Shown in pieces: positions 22,200-31,779 of a stretch of DNA of 64,000 bases; position 1 is the stretch's first letter; each line of letters begins with the position of its first letter. The position numbers and the translations under genes are program-made. The stretch spans positions 1,896,501-1,960,500 of the forward strand of contig WPIO01000076.1 in the NCBI GenBank assembly GCA_009760855.2. Reading direction: 5' to 3'. Below the pieces are notes generated by a model. The model did no database searches and was not told the origin of the DNA. It saw only the letters and a list, made by a program, of their open reading frames with translations. The DNA comes from Cristatella mucedo (lineage: Eukaryota; Bryozoa; Phylactolaemata; Cristatellidae).

Positions 22200-22747
22200 T
22201 ATGCAGAACGTAAAATCTAAATCTTAGTAACTCTCAGTACGCTAAGTTACTTTCTGGCGAAAGAATTAGATTAAAATTTGTCGACATAGGACATGGAACA
22301 CCAGTGAAACTAAACAAGGCTTCACTAAACCGAATTAAAAGATCAGTATATTTTAGAGCTAGAACTACAACTTAGTTATCTAAAATAGCTCTAAGAGGAT
22401 GATCGGTTCCAGAAGACAAAAAATCTAGTAGTGATACAACAAAAGAATTTCTATTATGAACAGCTAAAGCTACCGAACAAGTATAAACGGGTTTAGTAAA
22501 AGGTATTCCTAAAATTGCTGCTAAAAATTCTTTGGCTGCTTATAAAAATACTGCAAAGGTAGTTCCAAAAGTATTAACTTCTATGAAAGTAATTGGTTCT
22601 GCTACAAAAGATTTTGGAGGGTTCTTATCTCACGCTTCTGGAGTAGTTGACTTAAGATTATTCATAAAGGAAATAGTTTATGATATCGCTTCAGGAATTA
22701 AGGGCACCTTCAATAGAAGACTATATCTAGAAGGATTGCAAATCTTG
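22200..22747 (+). pseudogene. unknown viral structural-type protein, 5' part
   Basis: The plus frame contains L-N-K-A-S-L-N-R-I-K-R-S, a motif style shared with the PLA2 protein at 24155 (L-L-N-R-I-E-K-H). A helical stretch A-A-Y-K-N-T-A-K-V-V-P-K-V-L, then G-G-F-L-S-H-A-S-G and R-K-I-K, follows. There are four stops before 22488 and none from there to 22771. The last codons run into the tail of a SINE inserted at 22748-22910. Probably a minor virion protein; not identified. Confidence 0.45.
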
Positions 22748-22910
22748 AGAAAAATAAAAATAAATAAATAAATACAATTCATTTGTATAGCACCCTAAGA
22801 GAACTTAATCAATATTCAGTCGCTTCACATATGCCTCCGGGCACGAGCTCACGACCTCAGCTAGACCTTGGTCGGGGCGAGCACCTTAACCACTGGACCA
22901 ACCAGCTCAG
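22748..22910 (-). mobile_element. tRNA-derived SINE, family A, inside a viral gene
   Basis: On the minus strand: head TGGTCCAGTGGTTAAGGTGC, B box GAGGTCGTGAGCTCGTGCCC, then the LINE-like tail ATTAAGTTCTCTTAGGGTGC, TATACAAATGAATTG and an (ATTT)n end. It separates two parts of the viral structural locus, so it inserted after the virus did. Confidence 0.8.
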
Positions 22911-23063
22911 AATTTCGTCTTTAGAAGTTGGTTATTAAATAAAAAAATACTTCTAGAAGCGGAAAGTATTAATTCTTACTGGTACTAGAACCCAAGTAAG
23001 TATCTGTCAGGAATATTCAAGAAGTAGTAAATTGGTCTGCTGAACAAGTCGTGGACTGAAAAG

Positions 23064-23660
23064 TTGCTTGAAGTTCGAACGGGCGGACTATTGCTAGGAA
23101 TCCCAGCTGTCGTAGCTTATATTGCGAGTATATTTGGAGCTGTTGGAACTGATGTTTCCATGGCTGTAACCGTTGCAGGATTTATAAAAAACCTAATCGA
23201 CATTGCTGTGTACATTGCTCGAGCGCCACCCACGGGGACACACTGTGAACGACTAAACGCTTCAACTGTACAAATTTCTAGATTGAAGAATGCAATACCG
23301 ATCTCCAAGTACAACTTGAAATTCATAACTACGGATTAGACACAGAAAACTCGGAGAAAGTATAATGTCAGAATTTACCAGCCGCTTATCTCTTTGAAAT
23401 CTGGAAAACTTCGGTGGAGAAATTTGGCGTTGGTTATTTTCCTGAACTTTAGGAGGCCGTAAAAAGTAGAGCAATCATCAATTGGTCGTCAGACTTGCGA
23501 CCATGAGAGTCAATCAGCAATTCTATTAACGAATTTGCATGCAGAGGCTGAGAGTCAAGAAAAATCCCCAGTGCAATAATAAAACTACGAGATGATCTCA
23601 AGAAGCGCTGCAAAAGCTAAAGTCTGTCTATCTTGCAAGTTGATTGTCTCCGGTTAAGCA
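23064..23660 (+). pseudogene. unknown viral protein with hydrophobic segment
   Basis: The first 90 codons contain a long hydrophobic region (L-L-L-G-I-P-A-V-V-A-Y-I-A, then A-V-T-V-A-G-F-I), likely membrane-inserting. In shifted frames the coding character continues with L-P-A-A-Y-L-F-E-I-W, F-G-V-G-Y-F-P-E-L, W-S-S-D-L and I-P-S-A-I-I-K-L-R-D-D-L. It follows the SINE-interrupted gene on the same strand and may be its continuation. No family recognised. Confidence 0.45.
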
Positions 23661-24110
23661 GCCAGTAAATAAAATTTAGTTTCGCGAATTGTAATTGTAT
23701 ATTTATTGCGTTAAGGTCACGTATTTCAGCCGCTTCTACTAGGCCTTCAAAGCAGCCAATGTGTTATTTATGTTTCACCGATACAATATAGGAGACTCAC
23801 TTTTTAAAATGAGAGTTCCAGGTCACACCAGTAAAACCCAACGTGTTATTACGTAGGTTTTTCTGGTTTCGTATACTATTTATTCTATTATTAGAAGGAT
23901 TTCCATCAGCGCGATCTATCTCATACATTGGCATCAATTAATTCATAAATAGCCAAGCAAGTCTATGAAATTTATAAAGTTTGCCATCAATAGACATAAC
24001 TCGGTAGCCCTAAGCACCAGTAGTCCCTGCTTCTGGTCTTAGTATAGCTTTTCCTCTGCGATTAGAAGTTCAAGAACTCTGTTTCTAAAAGACTCAATCA
24101 TTTGTATATA
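23660..24110 (-). pseudogene. HNH endonuclease with AP2-like C-terminal domain, broken
   Basis: Read on the minus strand from about 24060, one frame with four stops gives the HNH_3-type signature: G-Y-R-V-M-S-I-D-G-K, then H-R-L-A-W-L-F, then E-I-D-R-A-D-G-N-P-S-N-N-R-I. A C-terminal G-F-T-G-V-T-W block and H-I-G-C-F-E...E-A-A-E-I-R-D follow, typical of the AP2-like DNA-binding module attached to such homing nucleases. In functional members the D-R pair is D-H, so a catalytic His seems replaced by Arg. The gene lies antisense between two plus-strand structural genes, as expected of a selfish nuclease gene carried by a virus. Confidence 0.65.
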
Positions 24111-24154
24111 TTGGTTTTATTTTTCACTGAATGAAATCAAAATCAGTATAAAAA

Positions 24155-24881
24155 ATGACACAGTATCACAAAATTAATCTTAGGCTAACAGGCAACCAAC
24201 CTTAAGTTAATTTTAGAAAAGGGTACAGAACCAGTGTCACTAAGGTTTAGAAACGAATCATTAAAAGGTCCAGATGAAATAAACGTAACAAGAACTCTAC
24301 TCAACAGAATTGAAAAACATAGATGTTCGAGTTCTGGTATGGTTTTACGCTTTAGTAGCTCACAGCTAAGAGCGAACCAAAAATATAGGATGTGGATTTG
24401 TAAAGCAAATAGCGACCAAACATTTAGGAAATCGTGCAATTCATTTGAAACTTCGTGAAGAAAATCCTTGTGAATTTTTTCCTGATCGAAGTTATAACAA
24501 AACTAGCAATTGTTCTTTCTTTGGACCTTTCACTGAATTCAAAGAACGGATAGACCAGGGTTACACCAGTGCTAATGATCTTGATCGAGCAGTTCATAAT
24601 GACGATTATATCTACGGACAAACATCTAGTGACCCCGAATCACAGCAAACAGAAACTATAAACATTTCAGATTTAGTTTTAGCTGAAGCTGCTGCAAAAA
24701 TACGTTTAGATGCTAAGCAACCTAAGATGTTCGTAATGATGCTAAGACTGTAACAGCTATTATAAGCTCAAAAGAAAAACTCGGCCTTGCATTGAATGAT
24801 CTGTTTGCTGCAGATTTTTTAAATGACGAAGTTTCAAATCCTGTTAGCTTAACAACAATAAAAACTGTGCTAAGTACGTAG
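24155..24881 (+). pseudogene. PLA2-domain minor capsid-like protein
   Basis: The start ATG at 24155 begins M-T-Q-Y-H-K-I-N-L-R-L-T; frameshifts near 24203 and 24395 break the frame. The N-terminal part has I-E-K-H, then V-L-R-F-S-S-S-Q-L. The later part contains F-G-P-F-T-E-F and L-D-R-A-V-H-N-D-D-Y-I-Y, the calcium loop and active-site helix of the parvovirus-VP1-type phospholipase A2 that adintovirus-like elements also carry. In that family the active site reads H-D-x-x-Y; here the His position is Asp (GAC). A helical C-terminus with L-A-E-A-A-A-K follows. In active viruses this domain helps particles cross the endosomal membrane. Confidence 0.65.
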
Positions 24882-24958
24882 TTGACAGAATGTAAGACAT
24901 AAATATGAAAAGGTTTAAATAACTAAAAACTAATCTCATTTTTTGTTTTGTTTACGCT

Positions 24959-25545
24959 ATGATTTGTTCTTTACCAACCAGCTGGACTGCATTCTTCACC
25001 TTCTGTTATAGGTGCACTATGGATTTTAACTTTGTCAAGTTTTAACCTAACGGTTAGTCTTGGCTCTGAGCTGTATAAATCTTTAGTAACATAGCGTCCA
25101 CCTAAGAGACCTGTTATTCCAAAGTTGGTAGCTAATTTCTGAATGATATCACCTGCGCCCGAAAACCTAGCCTCTTCATTCCTTTGATCAAAGAACAAAC
25201 TAGGCTTGCTTCTGAACTCAAATTGGACACCAATAGTTCATCTTTTGCTCAAGTCGCTGCAGCAAAGTAAAGCTCGTAACTAGCTCGTTCAACACTAGAT
25301 GGTAAAGCAGGAAACATCTCAGGAGGGATGTAAATGTAAGCATTAAGATAAGGCTTTCAATCTTTAGACACATTTTGTTCAAGGTGGATTGATGCATGCT
25401 TACCTATAGGAGTAAGAACCTTTTTTTGATCAAGTGCAGCAAATTTTTATTTGGTGGCAAGTGGACCGATTGAAATTGCTCTGAATTTGGACTCGATTTT
25501 TCTATATAGAGTAAAAACTTTGTTTAACAAAAAAAGGTGAACAAC
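24959..25545 (-). pseudogene. unknown minus-strand viral protein
   Basis: Two frame segments follow each other: 25540-25200 with Y-I-P-P-E-M-F-P-A-L-P-S-S, and 25198-24971 with R-F-S-G-A-G-D-I-I-Q-K-L, then L-G-G-R-Y-V-T-K-D-L, ending E-E-C-S-P-A-G-W. A frameshift joins them near 25200 and stops occur in the first half. It sits just downstream of the protease remnant. No family recognised. Confidence 0.4.
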
Positions 25546-25549
25546 TCGG

Positions 25550-25850
25550 AATCACTTTTGATAGTCAATTACTTCAGGCATTGGTACTACTCCAAACGAG
25601 TCAAAGTAAGCAAAGTTATCTCCAGATTTCTTTACTTCTATATGGTGATAGATTGCATGGTCTGATTTACCAGTGATGCTAATCCAAGATTCAGATTCTT
25701 TTGATACCATTTTGGCTAGTTCATCTCAAGAAAACACTCCACGGAAATCTTTTGTATCTGTAAATCTTAGACGTTCTCTAACAGTTCAGTGTCTGTTAAT
25801 GCTGAACTTTTGATTTTTTTTCAAACTATTTATCGTTTTCTTAGCTCTGA
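25550..25850 (-). pseudogene. adenain-like cysteine protease fragment
   Basis: Minus-strand frame with F-R-G-V-F, D-E-L-A-K, then S-D-H-A-I-Y-H and A-Y-F-D-S-F-G-V-V-P-M-P-E. The F-D-S-F-G box after a His-containing strand is characteristic of the adenovirus-protease/Ulp1-like enzymes of Mavericks and adintoviruses, which mature the capsid. One stop lies before the D-E-L box. The C-terminal part with the nucleophile Cys is not visible after the stop near 25550. Confidence 0.55.
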
Positions 25851-26147
25851 AAGTATTGCCTCTGTTCCTGTTTCTGTCAGTCAACAACGTGTTGAAACTC
25901 CGGAACCTTCAGACGTTGCTAAGTTTCTCAGTTTAATAAACTATAACTTTGTATGTTAAAAAATTGCACAGATTGCTTTTGCTATTCTCTGTAAGCCTTT
26001 CGGACTTTGGACTTCATGATATTCGGGGTGAAAATTGTCTTTATGCTTTTTAAATTTCAAGCAGTAAATTCGAATCCATTCTTATTTATATAAAAACATT
26101 TTAGCATATAGAATGCCTTTCAAGGTTCTCGCGTTCAATTTTGGACA

Positions 26148-26380
26148 CTATATTGATTTCTTTAATGCACGTTCATTCAATTCATGCTCCAATCTATCTT
26201 TTGCTTGTATTTCTGATGATTCCATTCGTTTTATCTCTTGACTGTCATCAAGTATAGTAGCAACACGTATACTTTCTAAATTATTAAGTTTATTTTCAAG
26301 ATCTAATGCTTCTTGAACATTTCCTCGGTAAGGTTTATTCTTGCTAACGTATAACTTACCATTTATTATTTTTCCTAGCT
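26148..26380 (-). CDS. short coiled-coil-like ORF
   Basis: A clean minus-strand frame of about 75 codons: K-N-K-P-Y-R-G-N-V-Q-E-A-L-D, then L-E-N-K-L-N-N-L-E-S-I-R, then E-L-N-E-R-A-L-K-K-S, ending in a stop. The heptad-like pattern of Leu and charge suggests a coiled coil. It lies 20 bases behind the packaging ATPase fragment. The start is unclear; it may be a 5'-truncated gene. Confidence 0.4.
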
Positions 26381-26397
26381 ACAATTAAAATAGTTAT

Positions 26398-26950
26398 TCA
26401 TTGTTTTCCTATCCTATTTACACTCCAAAATCTTCCTTCTGTTTCTATTTTAGTTAAATTAATAACAAAATATTCAAATCTATTTTTAGTACAAAAGTTA
26501 ACCCATTCCTTGAACGGTCTCTTATCTATATCACCGTCAGATGCATCACGAGTATATTCTATATCAGTATTACTTCGTTTACAGATTTTAATCATGTTAA
26601 TATTATTTCCTATTTCTCCTCTAGGAATATTAGTAAATCCTTGTGCGAGGTAGAATATGTTCAATCCTTTATGTCTACCTCTGGTAAAATAATCTAAGAT
26701 CTTAGTTTGATCTTCTGTCATCAAATCATCTAGTAAAAAACATTCTTAGAATTCTTATAAGTATCAACTTTAGGCATACTAACAATTCCATTAACCCAAT
26801 CATAAGCAGGATTTTATTTAGTCATGGACTTAAGACCACGATTTATCTTTTGATCTCAACTTGAAGCAATTATTGTACAAGTATCATAATTTATCATGCG
26901 ATAAATTATCCACTTCAATACAAACATCAATAAAGCTCACAATAATTGAG
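26398..26950 (-). pseudogene. packaging ATPase (FtsK/HerA, A32-like) fragment
   Basis: The minus-strand ORF 26724-26398 has the Walker-B downstream part of the Maverick/adintovirus genome-packaging ATPase: L-D-Y-F-T-R-G-R-H-K-G, then F-Y-L-A-Q-G-F-T-N-I-P-R and N-N-I-N-M-I-K. The preceding codons, in a shifted frame, carry the hydrophobic strand and acidic pair expected before it. The Walker A P-loop is not recognisable in the degraded sequence up to 26950. In the virus it pumps DNA into capsids. Confidence 0.65.
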
Positions 26951-27263
26951 TTATTTAGTTTAGGAATATAGGTAAAAAGATGATATTTTTAACTTATTTC
27001 TATCCACATATTAGACTTTTCTCATACAAAGTTATACTATTAACTCTCTAGCCCTTTCACAACTGAGAATCCGTGTCACCTCCATTTTTTTATATAACGT
27101 TAAAAACCTATTTAATAGAATGAATAAATACTAACATGTAACAAACATAATCAGCTCCCTAATACTAAGAGTTTAGTACTTCCATTTGTACTATCTAGTC
27201 TTTCTTCATATTCATATTATATCAGTTGCATCACAGATATCTATAAGACAAGTTATAATATAT

Positions 27264-27396
27264 TCATCTAATCGTAGAATGTATTTGTAAAGATCATTTT
27301 AAGTAAATCTAAACTAAAGAATTTAAAGTCTTTATAAAAAATATCTGCTGCTAACTTTCTAGCCTTTATACCGCTAGAAATACTTGAAACTTCCAT
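27264..27396 (-). CDS. second small MDxS-family ORF behind PolB (short)
   Basis: The start M-E-V-S-S-I-S-S-G at 27396 leads to K-A-R-K-L-A-A-D-I and a stop after about 43 codons. The start overlaps the C-terminus of the preceding MDxS gene. The same tandem arrangement occurs at 48440-48611 (M-E-V-S-T-I-L-S-R-E-K-A-R-K-L-A). Its first 20 residues resemble those of the MDxS protein, so the two look like an old tandem duplicate. Confidence 0.45.
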
Positions 27397-27685
27397 TAAC
27401 TATATGTAACTGTAAAATTTGTACATCAGGTTTTGTTTTTGGAGTTTTTGATTTTTTATTTGGTTCTTCAAGCATTTCATTTAGTTTACTATGACGTTCC
27501 ATTAGTTTATCACATGTATCACAAATCTCAGTAAGAGCATTAATAAATGAACTATCTAAATATGTAATAAGTTTATCGAGTGAATGTTTACAAATTCGCC
27601 TATCTTCTCCTTTAAGCTTCTGTAGACAAATTCTTATTGCCATTTTGCTAGATGGTTCACAACTACGAATTCTTGATGCATCCAT
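27374..27685 (-). CDS. small PolB-adjacent protein (MDxS family), copy 2
   Basis: An intact 103-codon ORF starting M-D-A-S-R-I-R-S-C-E-P. Conserved blocks shared with the other two copies are M-A-I-R-I-C-L-Q-K-L-K-G, K-H-S-L-D-K, and I-C-D-T-C-D-K-L-M-E. A Lys/Pro/Thr-rich tail (K-K-S-K-T-P-K-T-K) follows. It begins just downstream of an acidic PolB tail on the same strand. The unusually open frame among so much decay hints at later inactivation or selection. Function unknown; not a family I recognise. Confidence 0.6.
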   Translation of the reverse strand: MDASRIRSCEPSSKMAIRICLQKLKGEDRRICKHSLDKLITYLDSSFINALTEICDTCDKLMERHSKLNEMLEEPNKKSKTPKTKPDVQILQLHIVNGSFKYF

Positions 27686-27699
27686 TTTCTATATATGAA

Positions 27700-28520
27700 A
27701 AGATAATTTCATTTAACTGAAATTAAATTTCTTCTTCTTCTTCATTTACAAATACTTCATCAACTTCTCCTCAAATAGAAGTGCTTCAAGACGTATATCT
27801 GCTTCTTCTTAACAATCACTAATACTACAGTAAGAATAGTCAGATTCTGATTCTGATTCAGGAACGTAGTCAGGATCTTCATATGAGTCATCTGAATACT
27901 CTGATTTACTATATGAACTAGTAATTTCAACAGAATCGTCAACTTTCGCATAGATCTCCATACAATAGAAATCTCTATCGAGTGTTTTATTGAAATATTT
28001 AGTATTAGGATTCTTAATGAATATATTATTTGTACTAGATAAACAATCTGCATATTCTTGATGAGTTAATTTTGAATATTTAATTCTTTCTTTTGGAACT
28101 CCTTTTGCTTTCATAACTCTTTTTACAGAAATCACAGAGTATAGTTTTGGTCTCAAAACTGTGCATTCATTAATTTTTGCTCCTTTCATCTCATCCTTGA
28201 AATTACCAAACTCATCACTATGAAACCAATCTTTCATATCAGACATTTCTGTGTCAAAGTTTTCACTTTTGATATCAACAACTAATGAGTCAGTATCTGT
28301 ATATAACAAACTAATTCTATGATTGAACTTAGTTTTCAATACATCATATTAAAATCTCTGCATCTGTAACTTTGATGAATCAAGAATTGCAACACCTATC
28401 AACATCGGTTTGTTTAGAAGTGTAGATCTTTTAGCATGTTCAAAACAAACTAGAGTTTTATCAAACCATGCCTAACAATTCAAGGATCGGCACCTGCAAC
28501 TTCTGCTGAGAACTCTTTAG
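27700..28520 (-). pseudogene. DNA polymerase B, C-terminal part, copy 2, with acidic tail
   Basis: The minus strand carries L-N-K-P-M-L-I-G-V-A-I-L-D near 28410, motif C L-L-Y-T-D-T-D-S-L-V near 28300 and R-P-K-L-Y-S near 28150. K-G-V-P-K-E-R then L-T-H-Q-E-Y follow near 28090, and an acidic Ser/Glu/Asp tail (P-E-S-E-S-E-S-D) lies at 27830-27900. The ORF 28339-27809 is open across motif C, so this part is the best preserved of the polymerases. The N-terminal two thirds are missing; another PolB copy lies directly upstream on the same strand. Confidence 0.8.
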
Positions 28521-28579
28521 TGCGAGATCTCGTGATTGATCACAGCTAAGAATTCTATAAAAGTCCAATTGCTATATAA

Positions 28580-31235
28580 TAACATATAAGTTGTAATCAA
28601 TTTCTACATTGCTTTCGCTGTTAGCATGCGAATAGCAGTCGGAATCGCATTCAATCTCTGATTCATATTCGGTGCTTGATTCTAATTCTTGATTAGAGTC
28701 ATAATAAAGATCGTCAGAGTCTGTATCAGATTCAGTTTCATTTTACATTGCTAGTTCCTCGGATAACACTTGTTCTGTAGAAAGTTGAACCTCGAGTTTC
28801 TTTCATGCTAGCAGCGTAAAGAATTCTTCATGAAGAATGTCGGCCACTATCTTTTATATTATGGTAATTTTTTCTTTTAAAATACCATAATTAAACTTAA
28901 CATTTTACGCAGAAACCAGGATCCACGCATTCACTAATTGCCTTAGCTATCCTGTAATCACCGTAAGCTAATGAGTGCATTGCCCAATTTAGCCAGTAGC
29001 GTTTTGAGTCAAATGCCGGTAATGCTTTCGTTCTCTGTGCCGCAGTAAAAAATGGTATGCTTTAAAGTATTGCAATCTAGTTTGGTTGAAGTATTCATCA
29101 ACTCCGGTCTTCAAACATTCTAAGCAATGCCCATGAGTCAAATATTTCTTTACAACTTGCTTTTTCCTTCCTTTTGGCTTTTTAGCATACTTCACTTCTT
29201 TCCCTTCCTTCGTGGTTACTACTATTAATAAAATAAAGTCTTGGTCTTAAGAAAACTCTCTCATCTAATATAGCAGATTTCTTTTTCATCAGACCGTCGT
29301 TGTCTCTTTTACAATCTTTCGTAGAAGGATTGACCGTAAATTTCTCTGCTACTTTATCCTTGAACTTGCCAATACTGCCCTTGTTCTCTGATATGGCCTC
29401 TGCAAAACCATCTGCCTTACGTATCTCTTGATTGGGATGGTTGCCTGATAAGTTTAAGTAGGGCAAATAGTTAAGAAGTTTTTGTAAACATTTCCAGTTT
29501 CTATGTTCATTACGAGAGAATCAGTACCTGTATATGCAAGAGCTAATGTTTTGCCCTAATAACCCTTCAGAGTGCCGTAATAATGTAATTATATAATCAG
29601 TTTTCATACCTATAGAATGGTGAGTCCTCGGTAAACAGGTTCGTTTAACTTCAGTTTCCTACTAATCACGAAACTTGCCTTTGATTTAAGAAATGAAAGT
29701 CTCCTTTTGGCAAAGATCACTTCTGATTTGCTCGTCTCAATGCCAATTAATTCTTGGTTGAATACCGTACTGTCATTAACTCTTGAAGCTAGAACTCTCT
29801 TAGTAAATAAATTGACATCCTTTTCATTCTTCAGATCAAATAATTCAATGTTAACTCTTTCCCTAAGAGTATCCATTGTCTTCCCAAAGAAGGCATTATT
29901 TTCTTTAAGTTGAAATACTCCAATTAAAAACCATCTGTCTCTTTCTTCCTTTTTTCTATTGCATTCTGTATAAACCCATCAGCCATGTCGATTGAGAGAA
30001 ACTCACGACTCTGTGCATTTTATGAAGAATGTAACCTTAAAGCAAATTCCAAATTCCGGTAACGAAGGACATACCATTCACTCGGCCGCAGATCGAATAT
30101 TAATTTCTCTTTCTTGCTTTCATAATCGCCAATTTCTTTCCTCCTCACACAGTGTAAATTGTTTGATAAGCGGAATAATCTTCCGAAGTAACCGATCTCT
30201 TCATTGGAAGAAGTGGGTAATTAGAAAACTTGTCGTGTAAATCTGGAGGGCATCTTATAGCTACTTCAAAAGCAAAACCAGTATCTGCTGTTGGTGAAAG
30301 ATAAAGAACCCGTTTCCTACTAAACACGAAACTTGCCTTTGATTTAAGAAATGGAAGTCTCCTTTTGGCAAAGGTTCGCACGTGGCTGTAGCATAGAGAG
30401 AATCGGCGTCTTCATAGAGTTGCCAACTTTTGGCCTTACTTTCATCCAAATTAGAAGAACATTATTTTTGGTTTGCTTTGATATGTCTGCAAGATGCTTG
30501 AGTGATGCCACCTCAAATAGCACTTTCAAAAAACTCGAAATGATCAAAACTTGTAAACGGATCTAATAAAACCTTAGAACACCTTAAGCCGGCGCTCGAT
30601 GTTTCCCCAAAAGAAATGCTGTAAATAAATTTGCCGAATCAAGACCATCACTTCTTTTTTATAACTGCCTAAAATATTGGAAAGGATCAGCCATAAACAT
30701 CCATTTCAAAATAAATTTCACTATATTTCACCAATGGTTCTTCTTTTGAAGGATCTATATTTTTCATTAACTCCCACAATTTTTGAGCTCTCAAGTCATC
30801 TTCCTCAAATATTCCAGCATCCTCAAAAGAACTAAAGAACTGTTATAGATCGGAACGAGCTGTTTTCTCTAATTTAATAAAAGAGTCTGCATATTCATAA
30901 GGAAAGATTCGTCTCTCTGATTATAGACCGAACTCTTCTTTACTCAGCATAAAAAATGGCTCCTATATTTATTTCCAACCTATTTTCCGACTTAACAAAA
31001 TGTTTAGCAAGTTCAGCAACATCTTTATTGGATACTTATTGATAATATCTACAACTTAAGGAGCCTATATCAACGTTTATATACTTCTCCATGTTATTGG
31101 CTATCATTATTGTTTTAACTTCGGTCCCTGGAAAGGCCAGTCCTCTTCACTTCCTCTCTCATTCCTTTAGCTTGATCGGCATATCTCTCACCCTTCGGCC
31201 GCTTAAACTTGTCGTTTGGCTGCACGTTCCTATAT
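28580..31235 (-). pseudogene. DNA polymerase B, copy 3, with active-site change
   Basis: From 5' (31230) to 3': F-P-Y-E-Y-A-D-S-F near 30900, Q-Q-F-F-S-S-F region, A-I-R-G-G-I-like block near 30520, and the palm motif region with D-A-D-S-L-Y-A-T then E-P-L-P-K-G-D-F-H-F-L near 30410-30350. M-D-T-L-R-E-R-V follows at 29876, motif C at about 29535, then K-F-K-D-K-V, F-L-R-P-R-L-Y-F near 29240 and an acidic tail at 28600-28760. Motif C reads Y-T-G-T-D-S instead of Y-T-D-T-D-S, removing a metal-binding Asp. A 60-bp piece of the palm coding region is duplicated inside the gene (29655-29718 and 30314-30377). Stops and frameshifts occur throughout; a LINE abuts its 5' end. Confidence 0.75.
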
Positions 31236-31261
31236 TAGGTAAATAAATTTGTTTGAAACGA

Positions 31262-31768
31262 TTTTACTTGCTATGCCATTGTTGCTTTGCAAAATCTTTT
31301 TGACTCCCCCATCAGGCAAAACATCGTACCACCCGATTTTCGGAATCCGATTTCTACCAATACCTCCCAAAAATCTTCAATCCTTTGGGGACCGTGCATT
31401 TAGTTCGTATGCTCCCAAAGCCTGGAACTCTCTGTCGACTTGCGTCAGAACATCCCCTGGCTTGTCCACATTAAAAAAGACCTTAAAAACGCACCTATTT
31501 AGGACAGCATTTAGTGGGTCCCTCTGATTCGTCCTTGATGTGCTTATGGGTGCTGACACTGTGCATGCCGCCACTAACCACATTTGCATGCTGACCGTGT
31601 GCATGTCATCCCTAACCACGTTGTGCATGTCGTTAATCAAGCATGTTACTCACGATTCGATCGCGTTTCTTTTACAGCAAGTTTAAAGCGCCTAGAAAGC
31701 GATTGAGTTCTCTGAGGGCACTTTATATGGTGCATTATTGTTATTATTATTATTATTACTATAATATA
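31262..31768 (+). mobile_element. L2-like LINE, 5'-truncated copy (RT C-terminus and 3' UTR)
   Basis: The ORF contains S-F-G-D-R-A-F-S-S-Y, P-K-A-W-N-S-L, then L-K-T-H-L-F-R-T-A-F-S-G. The 3' UTR, hairpin (GCGCCTAGAAAGCGATTGAG then TTCTCTGAGGGCAC) and a (TTA)n tail to about 31768 follow. It sits at the 5' edge of the PolB copy 3 remnant. Confidence 0.85.
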
Positions 31769-31779
31769 CAGCCCTCTGC

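Noticed and set aside
21970-22500. Long minus-strand frame with few stops opposite the plus-strand structural gene
   Set aside because: The plus frame continues into a clean ORF and shares the L-N-R-I motif with the PLA2 protein, so the minus frame above 22140 is probably an antisense shadow. The part below 22140 is kept as unknown.
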